Shown piece after piece: positions 9,080-18,904 of a DNA stretch of 64,000 nt. Origin of the DNA: Notospermus geniculatus (lineage: Eukaryota > Nemertea > Pilidiophora > Heteronemertea > Lineidae); assembly GCA_002633025.1 (NCBI GenBank), contig NMRB01000285.1, positions 30,472-94,471 of the forward strand, given 5' to 3'. Position 1 is the first letter of the stretch. The number at the start of each line of letters is the position of its first letter. The notes beneath the pieces were generated by a model, which worked only from the letters and a program-made list of their open reading frames with translations, was not told the origin of the DNA and did no database searches. The translations under genes were made by a program, and so were the position numbers.

Positions 9080-9310
9080 TGCCCCAATCACACTGAGCTA
9101 GTTCTCAGTACGTTCTTGAAAATTTTGCCGAATGGGCTCAAACTATCTGCTAACAGAGTGGACGTTGTGGCAACTTATTACAGTCTTTTTACGAACTTCA
9201 TGGACGGGAAGGGTGCTCCAGAACATCGAGGCATTATTTTGCCAAGGGTTACACGTTCTAGCCTGTTTTACGATTTTTACGACGGGGCAGGAGGTTATAC
9301 TTCAGTGTGA
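9080..9310 (-). mobile_element. MITE M4, reverse orientation
   Basis: This matches 45600-45838 in reverse. The ends are TCACACTGAGCTAGTTCTCA and the inverse of TCACACTGAAG. An internal GTAACGTTGGC-like segment (reversed) is shared by all copies. Confidence 0.7.
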
Positions 9311-9316
9311 CAGGCC

Positions 9317-9810
9317 CTTTTGGAGCATACAGAGATATCCCACTGACAGCTGACTATTCGCTCTTGTGCTGCTGCTGCTCTTCTGAATGTCTTCACAAAA
9401 ATGTGGATGTGAGAATGACGCAAGGTCCCAGTAGATTGGGAACAACTATAGATGTGTACCGAATTTTGCGACCATGTTTACGGGTGACGTGACGTCATAG
9501 TGCATCCAACACATGCTGATGCATTGCGATGTCATGACGCCGTGTGCATGTTCCGCAATTTATGGTACATGACTATAGCTCCATTTGATGCACCATACTT
9601 GCACAGAGAGGATTTTAATGTAGGCCTACATGTACTAGTATCAAGAAATACTGTCCCAGGATTACTAATGTTAGAGCGGGCAGCTTGAAAAGACTGATTC
9701 AGCGGATTCGACGGATCGTGGTCTGCAGACAATTTGTTATGACGCCACGTGGTGGAATTTCCAGAGTAGACTGGTACCCTGTCCTATAAACCTAAGCAGT
9801 ACGGGCCAAA
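9317..9810 (+). repeat. Direct duplication, copy 1
   Basis: 494 bp nearly identical to 10658-11149, from CTTTTGGAGCATACAGAG to ACGGGCCAAA. The copies start 1341 bp apart. No coding signal was recognised. Confidence 0.85.
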
Positions 9811-10657
9811 CGAAAGTTGCAGAAAATTTCATCGAAATCGGTTCAGTTTTGACCGAGTTATCGATCGAAAGGCAACCTTTGTGTTTTCGAAAATAGGCGT
9901 TCTTCAAAGTGCGTACACTTTCTTGGAATAGTATTTTGAAACGTCTGCTTTGGTCATTCGGGTTGTTGTAACATAGAAGAATCTATATGCGAAGCGTGGT
10001 TTTATGCACGCATGTCTGAGGGGTTGAAAATCACCACGAAACACAACCGCATTTTCAAAAAATCTCCTTCGCTTTATCCATTGTCTAACCTGGTTCCATG
10101 GGCTCCGGCGGTGGCGCTGTCCATGCTGACTGGTCGAATCGTCAGTCAGCGCCACCTCCGATGCCGAAGGAACCAGGTTATGGCTGCGAGAATCGCTACC
10201 TACTGCTGTTCAAACTGCGTACAAAAACTTGGAATACCATGCCGAAGTATGAAATTAATACAGATTGGAGATTGATAGTTTCTTCATCCATTCAGTTTTG
10301 CTGGTTTTACGCAGGCAAGTATTTATGGAGTTATGGCGATGTTTTTAACAACGCTCTACTCCAAATGACCTCCAATTCTGTGCGGAGGACGAAATTTCTT
10401 AAATGATTTCTCTTCACTCGTTTGCATTATGCCAAAATAAATTACACCAATGGAAAGCTTAATGTCTTAGCTAAATACTGATATATGGTTTATGTGGTTG
10501 AATTTGAGCGGTCTTCTCGATAAACGCACTTTTGTGCGAGGTGTCCGATTTCTCGAGATGAGGTACTCGAGAAGCCTCGTCGAGGGCCCCGATCGCCTAT
10601 TATTTTCCCGCGCGCAAAATAAATCTGTCGTAGAAAAGGACCTTTGCGGGTCGACTG
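9811..10657. other. Sequence between the direct copies
   Basis: This contains the 95-bp foldback at 10086-10180 and CTCGAGATGAGGTACTCGAG near 10554. With copy 1 it forms a unit of about 1.34 kb, so copy 2 may be the truncated second unit of a tandem duplication. Confidence 0.4.
10086..10180. mobile_element. 95-bp foldback element
   Basis: The arms TAACCTGGTTCC and GGAACCAGGTTA close the element, and pairing continues through CGGCGGTGGCGCTG and its complement. It is a compact hairpin of MITE type. Confidence 0.65.
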
Positions 10658-11149
10658 CTTTTGGAGCATACAGAGATATCCCACTGACAGCTGACTATTG
10701 GCTCTTGTGCTGCTGCTGCTCTTCTGAATGTCTTCACAAAAATGTGGATGTGAGAATGACGCAAGGTCCCAGTAGATTGGGAACAACTATAGATGTGTAC
10801 CGAATTTTGCGACCATGTTTACGAGTGACGTGACGTCATAGTGCATCCAACACATGCCGATGCATTGCGATGTCATGACGCCGTGTGCATGTTCCGCAAT
10901 TTATGGTACATGACTATAGCTCCATTTGATGCACCATACTTGCACAGAGAGGATTTTAATAGGCCTACATGTACTAGTATCAAGAAATACTGTCCCAGGA
11001 TTACTAATGTTAGAGCGGGCAGCTTGAAAAGACTGATTCAGCGGATTCGACGGATTGTGGTCTGCAGACAATTTGTTATGACGCCACGTGGTGGAATTTC
11101 CAGAGTAGACTGGTACCCTGTCCTATAAACCTAAGCAGTACGGGCCAAA
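10658..11149 (+). repeat. Direct duplication, copy 2
   Basis: This matches 9317-9810 with few changes, including loss of GTAG in TTTTAATGTAGGCC. Confidence 0.85.
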
Positions 11150-11329
11150 TAAAAAGATCAATGCATATAAAAAGTGATTATATGCTTCATTTTACAAGAA
11201 TCCGTCGAATCCGTCTTTTCGATGTGCCCGTTAGAGCAGCTGGGTTGAAGTTAGCCTCGATATCTTGGCTGTATGATGATGTCATTCTCCTCCCACACTC
11301 CAGTGTTCTAGCCAGAAATTTTTCCAAAC

Positions 11330-11515
11330 AGGGTGGGATGACTGCATTTTCCTATGATTTTAAGGCCATGGATTTTCAAACAGGGTGGGAGTGAAATTCA
11401 AACAGGGTGGTGTAATAGAAAATGCATTGCAAGTTACATTTTTAAACAGGGAGGTAAAAATTTGATCAGGGTGGTAAAATGACCTCTGAATTTTGAATAG
11501 GGTGGTAGGCCTACT
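11330..11515. repeat. Degenerate CAGGGTGG array
   Basis: Six loosely spaced copies of (A)AACAGGGTGG or close variants occur at irregular 30-45 bp spacing, usually preceded by TTT/ATT. The flanking bases between copies are not conserved. Confidence 0.5.
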
Positions 11516-11640
11516 CACACATAAGCCAGCAGCACACCAGGCAATATCGCAAGCAATCTACTTGCCGCTCAGGACCGACCGCACCGAAAGTCTGATAGTG
11601 CTTTCAGTGCCTATCGGCAGTTAAATCAGGCCCGGATTCA
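11516..11640. repeat. Dispersed repeat (CAGCAGCACACCAGGC)
   Basis: The motif CAGCAGCACACCAGGCAATATCGCAAGC followed by CCGACCGCACCGAAAGTC recurs at about 54950-55140. Its first part recurs reversed near 38955-39005 and 42435-42470. It is an old low-copy dispersed family. Confidence 0.5.
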
Positions 11641-12131
11641 GAGGGGGACGCACCCAGCGCACACCCCTCTGCAAAATTCTTTGAGTCCTGACCGAGAAAT
11701 CGTCAAAATTAAGGAGGCTTCTGATGTACTTCTAGTTGTCTTCAGTCGCTTTCGATGTGCCCGCTCTGGCACCTTCCTTTGTTTGTGGAGCACACCTGGT
11801 CATGTGATGGAATCCCGAGTGGTCCGATCGGAAGACATTGACAATTTCCGTGTAGCATTCAGTTCAGTTGCCTGTTCGATGTGCGCGCTCCAGATTGAAG
11901 ACTGGATTGTGCCACTTGTTGCCGCAATGACCAGTCGTAACCGATGTGCGCGGAACGCGTACCTCGATAGCGACTGTTGCATTCAGTTGCTTCCAGTCGC
12001 AAGGTTGATGTGCGCTAGGCTTTTTAATAAAGAAGGACACATTTGAAGAGTTGAGAGATGGTCAGAATGGTAGGCCTATGTATCATTGAGTGAGTAGGCT
12101 GCTGAAGAAAAGTGATATGATGTGTACTTAC

Positions 12132-12472
12132 TGAAAGAGGGGCTCACGCCTTTTGATATAAGCCCCGATCCCCCAGAATGTTGCTGGCCAGGGAAATAAC
12201 AAAGCTTGCTGTGCCAGCATTGCAGTGTCTGCAACTGCCATGGCTGTCATATAAACACATGGTGACAGACCTCTGTTATGTTTTCGATGCGCAACAAAAA
12301 TTGAAATGATATTTCCTGGGATACCAATGGTTACTGGTAAAATCCACATGTAGTTTGACACAACTGTGTAAATCATTTGGAGCCAAGATATGATTTCGTG
12401 ATCCTGTACCACAGTTAGATTGTTCTGCTGGTGAAATGTAGGGCCTCCATGGGGCCTTGTGATGAGATCCAT
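12132..12472 (-). CDS. Class A GPCR, exon 1 (residues 1-114, N-terminus, TM1-TM2)
   Basis: Translation starts at ATG 12472-12470. An in-frame TGA lies eight codons upstream with no ATG between, which supports this start. The exon ends at 12132 before GTAAGT with two bases of Gln114, matching the phase of exon 2. The N-terminus has a glycosylation sequon (Asn18-Leu-Thr) and no signal peptide. TM1 carries GIPGN (Asn54) and TM2 carries AVADTA (Asp82), the standard rhodopsin-class positions. The whole protein is a plasma-membrane receptor that should couple to G proteins; its ligand is unknown. Intron 1 is 5.0 kb. Confidence 0.85.
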
Positions 12473-12482
12473 AGAATGTCTT

Positions 12483-12604
12483 AGGTGGTGCGTTCACTTC
12501 TCAAAAATGCTGATTTAGTGTCTGTTTCTCCTGTGCCTTGTTGAGGTGGTGCGTTTACTTCTCAGAAATGCTGATTTAGTGTCTGTTCTCCTGTCCCTTC
12601 TGTG
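12483..12604. repeat. 61-bp tandem duplication upstream of exon 1
   Basis: Two units start AGGTGGTGCGTTCACTTCTC (12483) and AGGTGGTGCGTTTACTTCTC (12544). It lies immediately 5' of the receptor start codon, so it could fall in the 5' UTR or promoter. Confidence 0.75.
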
Positions 12605-12752
12605 GTATCCTACCGAAGTGTAGCTTGATATACACTGTTCTCTAATTGCTCGAATTGATATTGTTTTGAGTGAATCCTTTGTAATCTTATGATGAGTAAT
12701 TCTAAACTTCCACTATGTGTTTTTCTGAGGTAGTCAGAATACATGAAAATGA

Positions 12753-13083
12753 CAAAGAGTAGGCTAATATTTCCACTCTGGAACGGTGGCCAGCTACATG
12801 TACTCTGAAAAGGATTGGTAGGTCCTAAAATTTGACTTGCCTCTACCTACAAATAACACAGTTCACAATTTCTTGCACAAGTCTCTTGGTATCCTCCCTG
12901 TATTGTTTACCACCACCAACACAATACAGGTAAAAATTAATGCAATAATTAAAAGCCCACCAGTTGAACACGAACCAAACTGTTATGTTGTACCTCAAAT
13001 TCCAGTAGGAGTTGCTCTTATCATAAATGTCTGAAACCTGGGGAATGTCCATGACCATGTGGAAAATCCTATAAGGTAGCGAT
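12753..13083 (-). pseudogene. Third partial copy of receptor exon 3
   Basis: The minus strand encodes PYRIFHMVMDIPQ through NFYLYCVGGGKQYRED to a stop at about 12843, matching the TM6 end to the C-terminus of exon 3 without a frameshift. Similarity breaks at about 13083, so the exon start and TM5 are missing. It lies 5' of exon 1 and can only be a relic of a neighbouring receptor copy or a third duplication. Confidence 0.85.
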
Positions 13084-13619
13084 AGTAAAATTGAAATTTA
13101 TACTTGCTCATCCTTGAGATGCAGATTTTTTTTGGCATTTGATAAATTTATTTCCAAAATAATACAGAAAATACAGAAAAATACAGAAACAAGGAGCACA
13201 AAAAGGCAATTATGCTTATCAACTTACAGACAAATCGGATTTTCGCTCACTTGCCGACGGGCAAGTAAATTTCTGCTTGCCCAGATCAAATTGTCACTTG
13301 CCTGATGGTATATTTCTATATTTCATTGAAAGACATACATGTATGTTTTATTTCGGTACTTGCCCATGGACAAGTACTCAATGACTTGAGCTTGCCCAGG
13401 AGGTTTTCTGGTGGTCCCAGGCGGCCGGGCAACCAATTTGTCGAGCACTGATACTTGTGCCCATTCAAAAAATAAATTACATGATTACAATAATTGCCAC
13501 TGAATGCGAATGCAATTTTTCAAGCCACATGTACAAAAGAAAAACGAAGAAAACATGGTAAACCCTGGTCTGAATTGCAGGAAAAAAGGCTTCTTTGTAT
13601 ATGAGATGTTATAAAAGAT
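13084..13619. other. Intergenic, ACTTGCC-rich repeat
   Basis: Between 13245 and 13400 ACTTGCC/GGGCAAGT recurs on both strands, including the palindromic ACTTGCCGACGGGCAAGT. This suggests an old foldback repeat. Nothing coding was seen. Confidence 0.4.
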
Positions 13620-13745
13620 GTGATGAATAACAAGGCAATTTCCAGAGTTTTTGCGAATTTTCGACCCCAACCGGGGTCTTCTTCAGGCTGGTACTTTACA
13701 ATCCGAAACTCTAGAACAGACTGAGCTGAAACCCAAATGTATGAA
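13620..13745 (-). repeat. Dispersed repeat with hairpin CTGAAGAA...CGAAA
   Basis: On the minus strand, CCTGAAGAAGACCCCGG then TTGGGGTCGAAA forms a strong stem (GACCCC/GGGGTC). The same block is found on the plus strand at 59523-59700, with similarity of about 100 bp around it. The motif resembles the hairpin region of Penelope-like retroelement ends, but no reverse transcriptase is present. Confidence 0.45.
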
Positions 13746-14346
13746 GTATCCCATCCAAACAGGACGTGACAGCAATTAAGGAAAGAAAAGAGTACAAGCC
13801 CCAAAACGTGGTTGCTCAACTTAACAGAAATGTAATTAGTGAATGTAAGGCTTGACTAGGCTGAAGGGAAGGGGGTATAATATAGCTTGGAGGAATTAAA
13901 CTAACAGTATAATTATACTAACAGTACAATAACCCCAAGACTATAGTAAGAGTAATTTATATTAAACAAATGTATGAGGAAGTGATAAAAAATTAGGCCT
14001 AGAAAAAGAAATGAAGAGCAAGATAATAAGAAATGAAGGGGCAACAGTAAAGAAAGGAAGCCTAGGTGAACAGCACCTACAAAACCTGACCAACGAAAAT
14101 TTAGAAACAGACCATGGACGAAGACAAAGGCCTAAAAAGAGGAACCCTGTCCTCCAAGAAAAAGGTCTACTAAAGGGAAAAGAGGGCTTGCAAAGCACTG
14201 ACCAGCGAACAAAATAGGAGAAGAGCAAAGGAAGACTAGGCCTAGTAAAAGGACCCCTGTCCCCCGGCCCGAGCTACAGTCTTCCAAAGCAACGCCCCTA
14301 TATAAAGGAAAAGGGGGGGGGGGAAAGGAACCCCATCTGGGGCCCC
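13746..14346. other. Intergenic, nothing recognised
   Basis: AT-rich, purine-biased sequence (GAAGAGCAAAG-type runs at 14000-14250) with a G run at about 14310. It offers open frames by composition only. Confidence 0.4.
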
Positions 14347-14689
14347 ATGCAAGGGTACATAATATACTCTGCGGGTTTTCAATTACATTCATTTTTCAGC
14401 CCTGTAGGGGGCGCTTTGTAAAAACCACATAATTTCCCTTCCGCTCTGTAACTTATGAACGACTGAAAATGTTGGGTTGATATTTGGTGGAGGGATGTAT
14501 CATGGGCCAATGGTGGGTGTGTCGCGTCAAAGAATCGACCAAATCTGATTTTCCACTTTGCCACCAGGGGGCCAAAAAGCCGAATCACATAAACTGTGAT
14601 TGTGCCATTAATACTGAATGGAATCTTCAAAATACATGCCCGTCGGACTTGCACCCGGGCGACGGGGGACGTTCAATGCTGTGCTTGTT
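14347..14689 (+). mobile_element. H2 element fragment, last unit and 3' end
   Basis: One unit from GCAAGGGTACATAATATAC, CCCTGTAGGGGGCGC at 14400 and CCACCAGGGGGC at 14561-14572, ending GACGGGGGACGTTCAATGC then TGTGCTTGTT. It is 5' truncated. Confidence 0.8.
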
Positions 14690-15943
14690 CATCATATATT
14701 GTGTGTCAATTTTTGTGCTTTTCTTCTCTTTAGATGTTATAAAAGAATAGAAAGAGATGCAGATTTGTCCCTTCTGACATGTCAATTTCATGCCGATGCT
14801 GAGCTAATATTGTCAATTTCAAATTGCAATTTTCATGAAACAGAGCTGTTTGACGAAATAGTGTGTGTACTAGTATTTCCTTGAAGCTTGTGATGTTGTA
14901 AATATAAAGTGAAATGAACTTAGCTCATATCAGATTTCAATCAACGGAAATTTTGTTGAAGTTTCAACAATAGGAAAAATCTTATTAGTCTGGATGCCCT
15001 TTTCATACATGTAATAATCCACATGTATTTCTTGCATTTCTTGACGCAATGATCCCGGAACCCGCCGACAGGCGGCAGTACACGACGAAGGCCTTTATGG
15101 ATCGCTGCTGATATTTTAGTGTAGGTGATTTTCGGGTTTGTAGCTCATAGGCGTTCGTTTGGTACCAAGGGTATGAAGTTGCTCGTTGTATGGCTGTCCA
15201 TCAATAGATAATTGGGAAAGATGTAGATAGTGACTCATACTGTGGAGAAAGCGATGTTGGATTTAAAGATATTTGGGTGTTTTTGGAGATGCACAAGTGT
15301 TGTTGACGTAACGATATGCCACCGCCTGTTGCAAGTGCTGTACTGGTCTGCGTCGTGTACGGCAGTGAAGTGTGCATTGTGTCAGGCGGTTGGACAGCAC
15401 AAGTTTTCGTGACGTCATGGGTTTCAGCCGCCGGCTTATGATGTACACGTTGTTTCGGGAAGTACAGTGCAGAAATGAATGCAAAAAGTCAGGCGATTCA
15501 ACAGCTCAGATTTTGATGACATAGTTGGAACAAATCTATATGCCCACATTGCGTATGGTTGGCCTCTGGGGTGGGAGAGTGCAGTGTGTGTGTTGGAGAG
15601 TGGGAGAATTGCCAAAGAGGTCACGTCGAGTCGAGTGCAATTTTGTTTGTTTTTTAATGTACTTTTGTTTTCGGGACGCAAGGGCCTACGCTGCGTGTGG
15701 CTTCCAGTCGGTTGTGTGTTTTTGTGTAGGCCACATGCATGCATGTTGCTCTAGGCCTATTGCAAACAGAGGGTGAAAAGAAGAGGGAAAGAAGATTATG
15801 GTGTGAGAGGAACATCATGGACTAGGCCTAGGCCTACCGATTGGCCTACACCCTTAAATTTTACGGCTTCCAGTCGGTTGTGTGTTTTTTTCGTGGGCCA
15901 CTGTTGCTCTATTCCAAACAAAGGGGAAAGACACCAACACTCT
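14690..15943. other. Intergenic, one direct repeat
   Basis: GGCTTCCAGTCGGTTGTGTG occurs at about 15709 and 15868, with about 70 bp of further similarity after each copy. TAGGCCTA palindromes are frequent. No gene was recognised. Confidence 0.4.
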
Positions 15944-15987
15944 GTGAGAGGATGCATTGGCCATACGTGGACAATGCATCCTCTCAC
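15944..15987. repeat. Perfect 16-bp stem hairpin
   Basis: GTGAGAGGATGCATTG and CAATGCATCCTCTCAC flank a 12-base loop. It could be a very short foldback element or a structured RNA stem. Confidence 0.6.
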
Positions 15988-16310
15988 CAACCACCCATTT
16001 TGCCACTTAGTTACCATCCACATTGACCACAACCATTCCACCTTGGCGGCAGAGTCGGTTGGCGTTCGCCTGTCACTGTAGCTAGGGCAGGCCTAGGCCT
16101 AATATTTTCACCGCCTTTAGTTCTTCAGGGGCATGCCCTATTACCTTCCGTTTTCAGTTATAACTTTATCACTCACTGTTGCACAAAACAACCATCTATT
16201 CAGAAACAAATCCTCTAAAATCTATCCCTACCCCCTCCCTGGTTCCGTTAACTCTGGATTTGGCAAGATCATAAATTGTAGAGAAAAGGGGATGTCACCT
16301 GAATTCCACC

Positions 16311-16619
16311 CTGACACCTTTGATCCCGTCAAGTTAATAAAGTAATCCACCCTCGAACGACGAAGTCGCACTGTCCTCCACCATATTCCCAGCACGGCAC
16401 ACCAGAATGAGGCTCCAGCCAGGAATACCCAGAAATCTACCTGGCCAGGCCAGTGCTGATTGGCCTGGCCAGGTACTATTTTTAGATTTTTCTGGGTATT
16501 CCTGGCTGGAGCCTCATTCTGGCGTGCCGTGCTGGAAATTTGGTGGAGGACAGTACGACTTCGTCGTTCGAGGGAGGATTACTTTATTAATTCGACAGGA
16601 TGCTAATCAAAGGTGTCAG
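16311..16619. mobile_element. Long foldback element, arms about 140 bp
   Basis: The sequence from CTGACACCTTTGATC to GATGCTAATCAAAGGTGTCAG is a long inverted repeat. The inner arms are nearly perfect across the AATGAGGCTCCAGCCAGGAA block and meet at CTGGCCAGGCCA/TGGCCTGGCCAGG. Outer parts have small gaps. It contains no open frame of note. Confidence 0.85.
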
Positions 16620-17290
16620 CTTCGTCTGAAATACCGGTAATATACAGAAGATGTAGAATGCAATAAATGTTCGTAGGTAATTGATTTTGTGCATGTTTTT
16701 GGGGCCGTTTGACGGGCGAGACGGCTTCCAAGATGGCCGCCCCTATCTCGCTGTGTAAAATCTCGGGCTTTCATTCCTTGTCAGTATTATTATTTAACTC
16801 CCCCCAAATCCTTTTATACAGGTTCCTGTGATTTAACTGACCCTAGCGGCGAAATATCGTGCCTCATTTCACCACTAGCGTAGGTGGAAGGCCGCCATTT
16901 TGGATTTTGCCGGCGCGCATGTAGAAATAGTTTGGTCGGCCTAATCGCACAATTCTTTCTAATTAGTATTCAGCTCATTTCTAATACCACTTGTTATCAA
17001 CACGAAGTCCTTTTAGTCTGAAAATATTCGCCTTGAACCCAACAGCACCACTTTTCAACATATCTATCATCTAGCGTAGATGCCACTGGGTTGGCAGTGA
17101 GACGGCTGGCCTGTTCACGATTGTTAAAAACCTTTACCAAAATGTAGTTATCTGCACTACTTTCAAGATGGAAACCTAGCACCTGCTGCGCTAGTGGTGT
17201 TATAGAACATAACGCCATCTAGTGTCAAGTGTGCATGCAATGGTCCTGATGTGAGAAACCAGATCAGCATATCTTATTCATTTGGGTAGT
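16620..17290. other. Intergenic, motif-rich
   Basis: Contains CAAGATGGCCGCC (YY1-like) near 16729 and, on the minus strand, ACACTAGATGGC (17225-17214), a near match to the CTCF core. No gene was recognised. Confidence 0.35.
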
Positions 17291-18293
17291 TATACCCCCG
17301 CCAACGAGTTGGCGGGGGTATAACACGCGGACTGTTTCAGAAAAGCGCGGAGCCGATGCAGATTAAAATAAGCGAGTGCGCGAAGCCGTCAAGACATTTC
17401 AACAGGTTCCGGCGTGGAGGAGTTTATGACCGGTGTAACATTTTTCAGTGTGGCTGTTTTTCCTAACTCCATGACCGCTAGCAGACATATGAGAAAAATC
17501 CAAAGTCGGCGCAGAATTTATAACCTTGAATTATTTCCTCATATTGTCCGCATATCTACCCGATTGTCGTAGTCCATGATTTTACTTCTCCTGGTGTGAT
17601 CCTAGATGTGTCCGCGCTGTCCTGCTACGATCAGCAGCATTTCGCGCCCTTCACGATTGCTTCCTGGGACACTCCCAGGTATGTCTGCAGAGATTCGTAG
17701 TAATGTCCCAGGAAACGATGATTTGCACACTTTTTTTCGCGACTGACGCGGAAAGGATGCCGAAATAGCATAATTNACCTGTGGTGAGCTCTTACGGTGT
17801 ACCATTTTCTGTCATTGATCTCCACACACGTTCTTCAAGTGAAGGTCTTCTCTATAGCCATACAATTATCAACAACCAAAATCAAAATTGCCACACTGCC
17901 AGTACAACAACCATATTTCAGAGGTCCAGCTGGACCAAAAATAAGTGCAGCCAAAACAGTGTCTCGATCAACTGCTGATGGAGTACAACACTCCAAATGA
18001 CAGATATTCTTGGTCAAAAATAGGAAAAATAGCCTGGCAGTGGCTGTATAAAAGGAGCCAACAGAATTTTATTTTACCCATTGGTGAAAGTGGAGCCCTA
18101 ATATTTTTGTAAGGAACCTTTGTGTTACTATCCCTGTGCTCATTCGCCCTTAAATGACATTTTCCCAAAAATTCTCCTGCCCATTTCATTATCACCTGCC
18201 CTCAATAACAAGTTTTCACCTGAGCCACGAGGACCGTTATGGCGCCACAGCGGGGGTATAATTAGTGATTGCTCGTAATCACTGTATGTCTAG
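17291..18293 (+). mobile_element. H4 Helentron-like element, copy 1
   Basis: The 5' palindrome TACCCCCGCCAACGAG then TTGGCGGGGGTATA opens the element. The 3' part (17780-18293) matches 49920-50443 and ends GCGGGGGTATA, then AGTGATTGCTCGTAATCACT, then GTATGTCTAG. The middle differs from copy 2 and lacks its 145-bp units. One N is at about 17776. TAGTTA at the left and TAGTTT at the right flank it. Confidence 0.7.
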
Positions 18294-18297
18294 TTTT

Positions 18298-18408
18298 TGA
18301 TGCACAAGGCAACTTTTTTGGTGCACAAGGTGCCACAGGTGCACAAGTGAAGGTGCACAAGGCGTCACAGGTGCACAAGAAAATTGGTGCACAAGACGAT
18401 AGATGCAC
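18298..18408. repeat. GTGCACAAG interspersed array
   Basis: Seven copies of (A/G)TGCACAA occur in about 110 bases, several paired with GGTGCCACAGG or GGCGTCACAGG. It sits directly after H4. Confidence 0.7.
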
Positions 18409-18416
18409 AACAGCCA

Positions 18417-18533
18417 AAAGTTCACTACGTCCGTCGTCGTCGTCATCGTTGTCCGTTAGCAGGGCACGTTTCGTAACCGCTGGAGCTATTGATCTGAAAC
18501 TTGGTACATATATACCCCTAGGTCAGATGACCC
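18417..18533 (+). mobile_element. H3 element fragment
   Basis: This matches the H3 linker and start of its first unit (GTCCGTTAGCAGGGCAC... GGAGCTATTGATCTGAAAC). It lacks the palindromic 5' end and breaks at about 18533. Confidence 0.75.
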
Positions 18534-18659
18534 ACGAAGAATCCACAGATTCCACAGAATCCGCATTTTAGAAATGGCCCGTGTTGGGGTTGGTCGGTGC
18601 TTTGGTGAGGGAGGCAAGGACAGTCTGGTTTGTCTCATCGGTGCTTGAACCCCTTGCAG

Positions 18660-18900
18660 CTGCAAGATGGCACAGCCTTACCCTCTGGCCATGGAGGATA
18701 TCCTTTTTTATGGCCTAATGGGTTGGCGCCTTGGCCTCTGAGCTGGAACGTAAAGGAACATTTGGGTGCGATGGCACAGCCGAACCATGGAGGATTTCCT
18801 TTATGGCCTAGTGGTCGGTGCTGGCCAGTTTTCGCCTCTGAGCTGGTAGTAACCAATTTGCGATGGCTGGCCTAACCACTGGCCAAGGAGGATTTCCTTA
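18660..18900. repeat. Degenerate tandem repeat, about 100 bp units
   Basis: GATGGCACAGCC or GATGGCTGGCC starts units at 18666, 18770 and 18862. Each contains GGAGGATTTCCTT and GGCCTAA/TGACCTAA. Confidence 0.65.
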
Positions 18901-18904
18901 TGAC

